DNA from: RPQJ01 sp963748985 | GTDB lineage: Bacteria > Pseudomonadota > Gammaproteobacteria > Steroidobacterales > Steroidobacteraceae | Reading direction: 5' to 3' | Length of the DNA: 64,000 bases | NCBI GenBank assembly: GCA_963748985.1 | Contig: CAVVKQ010000001.1 | Span: 1-64,000, forward strand | Part shown: positions 49,631-57,600 of the stretch, piece by piece | Numbering within the stretch: position 1 is the stretch's first letter | How the letters are laid out: each line of letters starts with the position of its first letter | Notes under the pieces: model-generated | Databases searched by the model: none | The model's input: only the letters and a program-made list of their open reading frames with translations | What the model was told of the DNA's origin: nothing | Program-made: the position numbers and the translations under genes

Positions 49631-51460
49631 GTGACGGATCGCCTGTTGACTCGTTCGCTGGAATCGCTGCGAATCCTGCGCGCGAATGCCCTCGAGTTCG
49701 AGGCTGCACACGCGGAATCGCTGGCGATGGTTGCGCCGACTTACCGCAATAGCGCAAGAAATCTGCTGCACTACCTGAGCGTGCGACAGCGCGACATTCG
49801 TCCGCTGCAGCTGGACCTGCACTCGCTGGGCCTTTCTTCCCTGGGCATCCTCGAAGGTCACGTGCTGGCTGCGATCAACGCGGTCGTATCGAATCTCGAA
49901 GTGCTTGCGGGAGAGGATGCGGAGCCCGCTCCGCAACCACCCGCAACGTTCGTGACCGGCCCAATACTGCTCCATGATCACACGCGACGCCTGTTCGGTC
50001 CTGCACCGCCGTCGCGCACCGTAAGAATCATGGTCACGATGCCGAGCGAGGCAGCGGACGACCCGCAGCTGATCGAGGATCTGCTCCGAGCCGGCATGGA
50101 TGTCATGCGGATCAACTGCGCACATGATGGGGCGGACGCCTGGCGTCGTATGGCGTCTCACCTGCGACGGGCGGAACGGATCGTCGGGAAACCCTGCCGT
50201 ATTCAAGCTGACCTGGCTGGGCCGAAGCTGCGAACGGGGCCACTGCAACGCATTGGTCACATGCTTCGTCTCCGTCCAGCAGTCGATGCCCTGGGACGAA
50301 CCGTGCGACCGGCGCGCGCCTGGTTCACGTTGCAGGAAGACCCGGAGCCCGGGCCGGGCGATGCGGTTGCGGTGCCCATTGCCAGTGCGACGGCAGCCTG
50401 GCGACGTGGAAAGACGCTCGTCACGGAGGATCTGCGGGGTCGGAACCGCACCTTTCGCATCCTGGCCACCACTGATCGGTCACTGCTCGCCGAGGTCGAT
50501 CGCGGCGTCCATCTGGCACCGGGCACCGTGCTGGAAGCGCTGGATGCCGAAGGCACCACCGGACAACTCATCATCGGTGATCTCCCTGCGCTTCAAGTCC
50601 GAATAAGCCTGAACGCGGGTGACTCGCTGATCCTGACCCGGGATCCAATCCCGGGAATGCCCGGCACGGTTGACCCGCGAAGCGGCTTGCTGAGCCCAGC
50701 GCACATCCATTGCACGTTGCCGGCTGCATTCGAACACGTTCGGCCGGGACACAGGGTCTGGCTCGACGATGGGAAAATCGGCGGCATCGTACGCAACAAA
50801 TCAGACGACAGACTCGAGGTAAGCGTTACACACGCACCTCCTGGTGGCGGCAAGCTCCGGGACGAAAAGGGAATCAACTTCCCGGATTCAGACTTGAACC
50901 TGGGTGCGCTCACCGAAAAGGACTTCACGGACCTGCGTGACGTCGTTGGCTTCGCCGACCTCGTGGCCCTGTCGTTCCTGCGCACTGCGGACGACGTCGT
51001 TCGGCTGCAGCAGGAACTGACCGCATTGAACGCGGGCCATATCGGCACAGTGCTGAAGATCGAGAATGCCACCGCTTTTCGCAACCTGCCGCGAATCCTC
51101 CTGGCCTCGCTCATCTCCCCACCCGTGGGTGTCATGGTTGCGCGGGGCGATCTTGCCGTTGAAGTGGGATTCGAGCGGCTTTCTGAACTGCAGGAGGAGA
51201 TTCTCTGGCTGTGCGAGGCGGCACATGTGCCCGTGATCTGGGCGACGCAGGTTCTCGAGGGTCTCGCGAAAGGAGGGGCGCCGACCCGGGCAGAAGTGAG
51301 CGATGCCGTCATGAGCAGTCGCGCCGAGTGCGTCATGCTCAACAAGGGACCTAGAGTGGTGGACACCGTCGCCTTTCTCGCGGATATCCTGGAGCGGATG
51401 GCCGAGCATCACGACAAGCGAATGGCACTGCTGCGGCGGCTGTCCGTCTCCGAGTTCTGA
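49631..51460 (+). CDS. Pyruvate-kinase-like protein with N-terminal extension, no C-terminal domain
   Basis: 609 residues from the GTG at 49631. Residues 1-130 are a helical extension not found in PykA/PykF. The A/B-domain core is recognisable: VRIMVTMPSEAADDPQLIEDL, MDVMRINCAHDG, QADLAGPKLRTG, then KGINFPDSDLNL, LKIENATAFRNLPRIL, MVARGDLAVEVGFERL and ATQVLEGLAKGGAPTRAEVSD. Asp replaces some usual positions (ADLAGPK for DTKGPE), and the protein ends just after LERMAEHH without the allosteric C-domain. Activity as a kinase is uncertain. This long form is a separate branch of the family. Confidence 0.75.
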   Translation: MTDRLLTRSLESLRILRANALEFEAAHAESLAMVAPTYRNSARNLLHYLSVRQRDIRPLQLDLHSLGLSSLGILEGHVLAAINAVVSNLEVLAGEDAEPAPQPPATFVTGPILLHDHTRRLFGPAPPSRTVRIMVTMPSEAADDPQLIEDLLRAGMDVMRINCAHDGADAWRRMASHLRRAERIVGKPCRIQADLAGPKLRTGPLQRIGHMLRLRPAVDALGRTVRPARAWFTLQEDPEPGPGDAVAVPIASATAAWRRGKTLVTEDLRGRNRTFRILATTDRSLLAEVDRGVHLAPGTVLEALDAEGTTGQLIIGDLPALQVRISLNAGDSLILTRDPIPGMPGTVDPRSGLLSPAHIHCTLPAAFEHVRPGHRVWLDDGKIGGIVRNKSDDRLEVSVTHAPPGGGKLRDEKGINFPDSDLNLGALTEKDFTDLRDVVGFADLVALSFLRTADDVVRLQQELTALNAGHIGTVLKIENATAFRNLPRILLASLISPPVGVMVARGDLAVEVGFERLSELQEEILWLCEAAHVPVIWATQVLEGLAKGGAPTRAEVSDAVMSSRAECVMLNKGPRVVDTVAFLADILERMAEHHDKRMALLRRLSVSEF

Positions 51461-51498
51461 ACAGCCGGCGCGCTGGACGAGCGCCCGGACAAAGACCG

Positions 51499-52935
51499 AT
51501 GATCGCAACCATGACAAGAATCCTGGCTCTGGTCGCATCGCTGCTTGCGTTCCCTGTGGTCGTGATTGCCGACGCTGTCGACGAGTTCCTGGTGAGCCAC
51601 ATGCAGCGCCACCAGATTCCGGGGATCTCCCTGGCCATCTGCCGCGATGGCCAGGTCGTGCGCGCCAAGGGCTACGGCCTCGCCAACGTCGAACTCGACG
51701 TGGCCACGAAACCCGAGACCGTCTTCCAGACGGGGTCAGTCGGCAAGCAGTTCACGGCGATGGCGGTGATGATGCTCGTGGACGAAGGCAGGCTCGGGCT
51801 CGACGATTCCATCAGCAAGTACTTTCCCGGCGCCCCGGCGTCGTGGCAGGGCATCACCGTGCGGCATCTGCTGACCCACACTTCCGGGATCAAGGACTGG
51901 GAAGGCAAGACCGACATCGATTACCGCAAGGACTACACGGAGGACGAACTCCTGCAGGTGGCGATGAAGCTGCCTCCGGACTTCGCCCCCGGTACGCAGT
52001 GGAGCTACAGCAACACGGGCTACGTGCTGCTGGGCATCCTCGTGCACAAGGTCAGTGGCAAGTTCTACGGTGATTTCCTGACGGAGCGAGTGTTTTCTCC
52101 GCTGGGCATGGAGTCGACGCGCGTGATCAGCGAGTTGGACATCGTGAAGAACCGGGCAGCCGGGTACACGCTCGAGGAGGGCAAGCTCCAGAACCAGGAG
52201 TGGGTCGCTCCCTCGCTCAATACCACCGCCGACGGCTCGCTTTACACCACGACCCTCGACCTGTCGAAGTGGGACGCTGCTCTCTGGTCGCGGCGCTTCC
52301 TCAAGCCGGAGAGTTACGAGGCGATGTGGTCGCCCGTGAAACTGCAGGACGGCACGAGCTATCCCTACGGGTTCGCGTGGTCCTTCGACGTGCAGCGGCG
52401 CGAGCCGGTGATCCAGCACAGCGGCTCCTGGCAGGGCTTCAAGACGGCGATCGTTCGCTACCCAGGGCACAAGCTCACTGTGATCGTGCTGGCCAACCTG
52501 GCCCAAGCCGAGCCGATGCGCCTGGCCACTGCGGTGGCAGGTCTCGTGCAACCCGAACTCGCCTGGCCGGACGTCCATGCCGGCGTGGTCGATCCGGATC
52601 CGGTGCGTACCGCACGAGTTCGCGAGGTACTGGAGGCGTGGGCGAAGGGAGAGTCTTCACCAGGCATGGCGCAGGGACTACGGAGCACGAACGCTGGCAC
52701 CGCGCGTGAGAAGGCGGGTCGCGAGGACTTGCGGGATCAGCTCGGGACGGCAACGGGATTCACCTTCCTGGCGGAAGACGACGTAACGGGCCGCGGCATC
52801 GAGCACCGTGGGGAGACGATCAGTCATGTCGTCTTCTACTTCATGCATGGCGAGCAAGACCGTCGCTATCGTTTCTTGCTGAATGACAAGGGCGAGGTCG
52901 CCGATTTCTCGTCCGAGCTGGTCGACGCCAGCTAG
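51499..52935 (+). CDS. Serine hydrolase of the beta-lactamase/PBP4* family, secreted
   Basis: 478 residues; starts at 51499 or 51511 both give a signal peptide (ILALVASLLAFPVVVIADA). Class C-like active site: Ser80-x-x-Lys83 in TGSVGKQF, Tyr170-Ser-Asn in WSYSNTGY and His307-Ser-Gly in QHSGSWQG. A C-terminal extension of about 130 residues follows the catalytic domain. Such proteins are usually D-amino-acid peptidases or esterases, and resistance cannot be inferred. It lies 38 bases after the pyruvate-kinase-like gene. Confidence 0.88.
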   Translation: MIATMTRILALVASLLAFPVVVIADAVDEFLVSHMQRHQIPGISLAICRDGQVVRAKGYGLANVELDVATKPETVFQTGSVGKQFTAMAVMMLVDEGRLGLDDSISKYFPGAPASWQGITVRHLLTHTSGIKDWEGKTDIDYRKDYTEDELLQVAMKLPPDFAPGTQWSYSNTGYVLLGILVHKVSGKFYGDFLTERVFSPLGMESTRVISELDIVKNRAAGYTLEEGKLQNQEWVAPSLNTTADGSLYTTTLDLSKWDAALWSRRFLKPESYEAMWSPVKLQDGTSYPYGFAWSFDVQRREPVIQHSGSWQGFKTAIVRYPGHKLTVIVLANLAQAEPMRLATAVAGLVQPELAWPDVHAGVVDPDPVRTARVREVLEAWAKGESSPGMAQGLRSTNAGTAREKAGREDLRDQLGTATGFTFLAEDDVTGRGIEHRGETISHVVFYFMHGEQDRRYRFLLNDKGEVADFSSELVDAS

Positions 52936-53964
52936 GACCGGAGCAGGTTGCGGCTGACCCGCTTCGCCTGGCTGAACCGGAAATTCGAGGGCGCTGCGCC
53001 GGCAGCGTTGCTTCTGACCGTGCTCTTGCGAAAGCGTTGTGCGAAGTCGCTGCGGAAATCGGCCGCTTGCGCTTCGATCCATGTCCGAAAGGCGACAACA
53101 GCCGGCAAGTCCGCTCGCGACTCCGGGATCAGCAGATAGTAGGCGATGTCCATTTCGATCACCGGTTGCATCGCGATGCGAAGCCGCTTTGCTGCGAGAT
53201 CATCGACGGCATAGACAAGGCGACCGAGCGCCACGCCGCCCCCAGCCGCCGCCGCCTGCAACGCAAGGTGCCCGTCGTCGAATTGCGTTCCGCGACCGGT
53301 CTTCCGCGAGCGGGGCGCCGGCGATCCTGAACCACTCCTGCCACGCCCTGGGGCGACCGGCACGCCGCATCGAGTTGTCGTGCAGCATCGGAACGCGAGT
53401 GATGTCGGCTGGTTTGCGCAGGACATTCTGCCGCAGGAATGCCGGGCTCGCGACGGGTGCGAGCCATTCGTGAAATAGATTGACCGCGATCACGCCCGCG
53501 AAACCACCACGACCGATGCGAACGGCGACATCGACATCCTCCTGGTCGAAGTCGACAGGCGATGGGCTGGCAGCGATGCGCAGATGGATGCGCGGGTGCC
53601 TTTTCTGGAAGTGCGGGAGCCTGGAGACCAGCCAGCGTGTGGCAAATGCGGGGGTGACGCTGATCGAGAGTGCGCCGCTCTTGCCGCTGCGGCCGTCGGA
53701 GCGCAGCGATTCAACGCCCTGGCCGATGCGATCGAACGCCTCGTGCAGGTACTCCGCAGCCGCTGTCGCCTGGTCCGTCAGGACGAGGCTGCGAGTGGTG
53801 CGTCGGAACAGCGTGACGCCGAGGTACTGCTCCAATCCGCGAATCTGGTGGCTGACCGCAGCCGGCGTGACGTTCAGCTCGCGTGCCGCCTTTGTGAAGC
53901 TGCCAAGGCGTGCAGCGGCCTCGAAGGTCCGGAGGGAATTCAGGGGCGGCAGTGATCGGGGCAT
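52932..53964 (-). pseudogene. LysR-family regulator (GcvA-like), frameshifted
   Basis: The ATG at 53964 opens a standard LysR HTH (LPPLNSLRTFEAAARLGSFT, KAARELNVTPAAVSHQIRGL, LFRRTTRSLVLTDQ), then the substrate domain (SISVTPAFATRWLVSRLPHF, VDFDQEDVDVAVRIGRGGFA). Around 53285-53295 one base shifts the frame; the rest (GTQFDDGHLALQAAAAGGGV, ALGRLVYAVDDLAAKRL) is read in another frame to the stop at 52932. Sum is about 340 residues. It resembles the GcvA/AmpR group and is adjacent to the serine hydrolase, which is an AmpR-AmpC-like arrangement, though convergent rather than divergent. Confidence 0.75.
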
Positions 53965-54144
53965 TTGTGAGATTGTCTCATCAATTGGATGACGATTTCT
54001 CGCTACAGGCAGATGACCGGCTTCCATAGACTACTCTGCCGAGACGGACGATCAGCGTGAGGCCCCTGCCCGACGGCAGGTGAGGCTGTTCCGCGATCGT
54101 CCGATCTCACCACCCTGGTGCCTGCGCACTAAATAAAGCGAACG

Positions 54145-54888
54145 ATGGAGCGGCGTATTTCCGACCAGCTGTGGTGCCTTTTCCTTGACGTCGACGGCAC
54201 GCTGCTGGATATAGCAGCAACCCCGGACTCAGTGCAGGTCGAAGCGAGCCTGCAGGACCTGCTCAACCGTCTTCGCACGGTCCTTGGTGGGGCGGTTGCG
54301 CTGATCAGCGGTCGCCCGATAGTGGACCTCGATCGGCTGTTCGGTTCGCATCGATGGGCGGCCGCGGGTGTCCATGGGCTCGAGCGCCGGGACTCGCAGG
54401 GGCGCTGGCACAGTCAGAACGGCTTTGATGTCGCCACCGTCGAGCAGGCGCGCAACCGGGTGAGGCAGCTTGCGGACCGCCTGCCGGGCACGATCCTGGA
54501 GGACAAAGGCCTTTCCCTGGCGCTGCATTACCGTCAAGTCCCGCACCTGGAAAGCCAGGTCCATGGCGAGATGCGCGCGATCCTTCGCGCTCTCGGTGGT
54601 CGTCTCGTTCTGCTCGAGGGCCGAATGGTCGTCGAACTTCGGCTGGCAGGCGCAAACAAGGCAGATGCCATCCGCGAGTTCCTGGGCGAGGCGCCGTTCA
54701 AGGGACGACGGCCCATTTTCATCGGGGACGACGTGACCGACGAAAAAGCGCTGCAAGAGGTCCAGCGTATCGGCGGGCTGTCGATCGCGGTCGGTGATCG
54801 CGTTCGCGCGATGCTGCAGGTCTCCTGCCCGCGGGACGTGCGTGTCTTCCTCGAGGAACTGGCGGAAACCGGAGCGCCGTCGCAATGA
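54145..54888 (+). CDS. otsB: Trehalose-6-phosphate phosphatase
   Basis: 247 residues. HAD-family phosphatase that frees trehalose from trehalose-6-phosphate. Motif I LFLDVDGTLLD (Asp15, Asp17), motif II ALISGRPIVDLDRL, GVHGLERR, and motif III/IV GDDVTDEKAL. Length and order match OtsB. First gene of a four-gene operon; its stop overlaps the next ATG (ATGA at 54885-54888). Confidence 0.92.
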   Translation: MERRISDQLWCLFLDVDGTLLDIAATPDSVQVEASLQDLLNRLRTVLGGAVALISGRPIVDLDRLFGSHRWAAAGVHGLERRDSQGRWHSQNGFDVATVEQARNRVRQLADRLPGTILEDKGLSLALHYRQVPHLESQVHGEMRAILRALGGRLVLLEGRMVVELRLAGANKADAIREFLGEAPFKGRRPIFIGDDVTDEKALQEVQRIGGLSIAVGDRVRAMLQVSCPRDVRVFLEELAETGAPSQ

Positions 54889-56684
54889 GTCCAGTCCGCC
54901 CGAACCTTGACCTGGCCGTGATCGGCAACTGCGAGGTATCGGCACTGATCGACGACCTCGGTCGCATCGTCTGGATGTGCTTGCCGCGACCTGACGGTGA
55001 TCCAGTCTTCTCGGCATTGCTGACTACGGAGGGGGGCGCATCCGCGGAAGGCGTCTTTGCGGTCGACATGGTCGATCTCGCAAGCACGGAGCAGCGCTAT
55101 CGGCGCAACACGGCAGTGGTCGAGACGATCCTCCACGATGCCCACGGCGGTTCGCTGCTCATCCGCGACTTCTGCCCGCGCTACCGCGCACGGGGCCGCA
55201 TGTTCCGTCCGATGATGCTGGTGCGGACCGTTGAGCCAATTGCGGGCAGGCCGGTCGTGCGGATTCGCCTGCGGCCGACGCGCAATTTCGGGACCGAGGC
55301 AGTCTGTGGCCGCACCGGCAGCCACCACATAGTCTTCCCGGTGAACGGCCTCGAGTACCGCGTCACGACCGATGCCTCGCTCAGCGCCCTGGCGGACCAG
55401 TGTCCCATCGTGGTCGACCAGCCGTTGACCTTCATTCTTGGGCCCAACCAGACGATCGAGGAAACCCCGTCGGTGCTGGCCCACTCCATGCTGCTGGAGA
55501 CGGGCAACTACTGGCAGGACTGGGTCCGCACGCTGGCCATCCCTTTCGACTGGCAGGAGGAGGTCATCCGCGCGGCAATCACCCTCAAGCTCTGCACCTT
55601 CGAGGACACTGGTGCGGTGCTCGCGGCGCTCACTACGTCGATCCCGGAGGGGCCTGAGAGCGGGCGCAACTGGGACTACCGCTACTGCTGGCTCAGGGAC
55701 AGCTACTTCGTCATACAGGCTCTGAACCGCCTCGGCGCCACGCGCACCATGGAGGCGTACCTGCACTTCATCGACCACATCGTGGCCGGATCGGCCGTCA
55801 ACGAACTGCAGCCGGTCTACAGCCTCGCCGGAAGCCATGACATCGAGGAGCGGGTTGTGGCGTCGCTGGCCGGCTATCGCGGCATGGGCCCGGTGCGAGT
55901 CGGCAACCAGGCGGCGCTGCAGACCCAGCATGACGTCTACGGCTCGGTCATCCTCGCCACTGCGCAACTGTTTTTCGACGAGCGCCTGGCGCGAGGCGGT
56001 GACCGGGCATTGTTTGAGCAGCTGGAGCGACTGGGCGACCGGGCGGCCCTCGTCTACGACCGTCCTGACGCCGGTCCATGGGAGTTTCGCGGGCGCGAGC
56101 GGGTACACACGTTCTCGGCGATGATGTCCTGGGCGGGTTGCAATCGCCTGTCGCGCATCGCGCACCGGCTGGGCTTGCCGGACCGGGAACAGCACTGGCT
56201 CGGAGTTGCGGGTGGCATGCGCGAACGGATCCTGCAACGCGCATGGAATGAGCGTCGTGGTGCATTCGTTGCCTCCTTCGACGACGACGAACTCGATGCG
56301 TCAGTGCTCCTGATGCCGGAACTCGGCCTGCTTCCGGCTACCGATCCGCGATTCCTCGCGACGCTGGACGTAATCGGCAAGGAGCTGCGCGACGGTGACC
56401 TCCTGTTCCGCTATCGACACGCGGACGATTTCGGAACGCCGCAGACCGCGTTCGCGACCTGTGCCTTCTGGTACGTCAACGCACTGGCTGCGGCTGGATT
56501 TGTCGATGAGGCTCGCGAGCACTTCACCCGCCTGCTCCGGTATCGCAACGGTGTTGGGCTGCTGTCCGAAGATATCGCCCCGGTCACCGGTGAGCTGTGG
56601 GGCAACTTTCCGCAGACCTACAGTCTCGTCGGTGTCATCAACAGCGCGCTGCGCCTGAGCCGCCCGTGGGAGGCCACGCTTTGA
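54885..56684 (+). CDS. GH15-family hydrolase (glucoamylase/trehalase-like)
   Basis: 599 residues. N-terminal beta-sandwich (LDLAVIGNCEVSALIDDLGR, IVWMCLPRPDGDPVFSALL) and an (alpha/alpha)6 barrel: NWDYRYCWLRDSYFVIQAL, ELQPVYSLAGSHDIEERVV, WEFRGRERVHTFSAMMSWAG with the likely catalytic acid Glu, and SEDIAPVTGELWGNFPQTYS with the catalytic base Glu. Actinobacterial members of this group hydrolyse trehalose, and others act on alpha-glucans. Between OtsB and the synthase, a role in trehalose turnover is likely. Confidence 0.85.
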   Translation: MSPVRPNLDLAVIGNCEVSALIDDLGRIVWMCLPRPDGDPVFSALLTTEGGASAEGVFAVDMVDLASTEQRYRRNTAVVETILHDAHGGSLLIRDFCPRYRARGRMFRPMMLVRTVEPIAGRPVVRIRLRPTRNFGTEAVCGRTGSHHIVFPVNGLEYRVTTDASLSALADQCPIVVDQPLTFILGPNQTIEETPSVLAHSMLLETGNYWQDWVRTLAIPFDWQEEVIRAAITLKLCTFEDTGAVLAALTTSIPEGPESGRNWDYRYCWLRDSYFVIQALNRLGATRTMEAYLHFIDHIVAGSAVNELQPVYSLAGSHDIEERVVASLAGYRGMGPVRVGNQAALQTQHDVYGSVILATAQLFFDERLARGGDRALFEQLERLGDRAALVYDRPDAGPWEFRGRERVHTFSAMMSWAGCNRLSRIAHRLGLPDREQHWLGVAGGMRERILQRAWNERRGAFVASFDDDELDASVLLMPELGLLPATDPRFLATLDVIGKELRDGDLLFRYRHADDFGTPQTAFATCAFWYVNALAAAGFVDEAREHFTRLLRYRNGVGLLSEDIAPVTGELWGNFPQTYSLVGVINSALRLSRPWEATL

Positions 56685-56703
56685 CGGCGGGCGGGACCGA
56701 CGG

Positions 56704-57600
56704 ATGAACTCGATCGACACCTGGCTCGCTTACTTCAACGAATGGCATGGACCCGCGGCCGCCGCAGTGCGGATCGTGCTGATCCTCGCGGGCACGTGGA
56801 TCGCGCAAGCGGTGGCTAACCGCCTGATACGCACGTTTCGCGAGCGCATTACCGCACGGATGAAGGGCACGGAGGAAGTGCGGCGCGCCGAAACACTGGG
56901 ACGCGTGTTTCGCTACCTGGCCACCGTCGTCATCGGTCTCGTCGGCGTCGTGTTGGTTCTCGCCGAATGCGGGATCTCGGTCGCGCCGATCCTTGGCGCT
57001 GCCGGCGTCGTCGGACTTGCCGTCGGTTTCGGCGCGCAGAGCCTGGTCAAGGACTACTTCACGGGTATCTTCCTGCTGGTCGAGAACCAGATCATCAAGG
57101 GCGATGTCGTGCAGGTCGCGGACAAGGCCGGTCTCGTGGAGGACATGACGCTGCGCTACGTGCAGCTGCGTGACTACGACGGCAACGTGCATTTCGTGCC
57201 GAACGGGCTGATTTCGACGGTCACGAACATGAGCCGTGGGTACGCCTACGCCGTCATCGACGTCGGCGTCGCCTATCGCGAGGAGATCGATGTCGCGTTG
57301 GCAGTCATGCGCTCGGTGGCCGCCGAACTTGCCGAGGACGACGGCTACGCTGACCGGATACTCGCCGAATTCGAGCTCGCGGGCGTCGAGCGGTGGGACG
57401 AATCCGCGATCGTCCTGCGCGGGCGGTTCAAGGTACGTCCCCTCGAGCAGTGGAACGTTCGTCGCGAGTACCTGCGGCGTCTGAAGGGCGCCTTCGACGC
57501 CGCCGGCATCGAGATCCCGTTTCCGCACGTGACTCTGTACGCGGGTAGCGGCAAGGACGCCCGCGCGCCCGCGTTCCATGTGGCGGTGACCGAGTCGTGA
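56704..57600 (+). CDS. Small-conductance mechanosensitive channel (MscS family)
   Basis: 298 residues. TM1 at about 18-42, TM2 at about 68-92 and the glycine/alanine-rich TM3 pore helix APILGAAGVVGLAVGFGAQS followed by LVKDYFTGIFLLVENQ, the MscS hallmark. Then the beta domain (GDVVQVADKAGLVEDMTLRY, NVHFVPNGLISTVTNMS) and C-terminal domain. It opens on membrane stretch to release solutes at hypo-osmotic shock. Its TGA overlaps the GTG of the trehalose synthase fusion (GTGA at 57597-57600), so the two are made together. Confidence 0.92.
   Translation: MNSIDTWLAYFNEWHGPAAAAVRIVLILAGTWIAQAVANRLIRTFRERITARMKGTEEVRRAETLGRVFRYLATVVIGLVGVVLVLAECGISVAPILGAAGVVGLAVGFGAQSLVKDYFTGIFLLVENQIIKGDVVQVADKAGLVEDMTLRYVQLRDYDGNVHFVPNGLISTVTNMSRGYAYAVIDVGVAYREEIDVALAVMRSVAAELAEDDGYADRILAEFELAGVERWDESAIVLRGRFKVRPLEQWNVRREYLRRLKGAFDAAGIEIPFPHVTLYAGSGKDARAPAFHVAVTES

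Noticed and set aside
51499..52935. Beta-lactamase resistance gene
   Set aside because: Active-site motifs fit the broad serine hydrolase family. The C-terminal extension and His-Ser-Gly triad are typical of esterase or peptidase members, so resistance is not claimed.
54534..56237. Minus-strand ORF of 567 codons
   Set aside because: Antisense to the OtsB and GH15 genes. No domain, low-complexity Arg/His/Ala composition.
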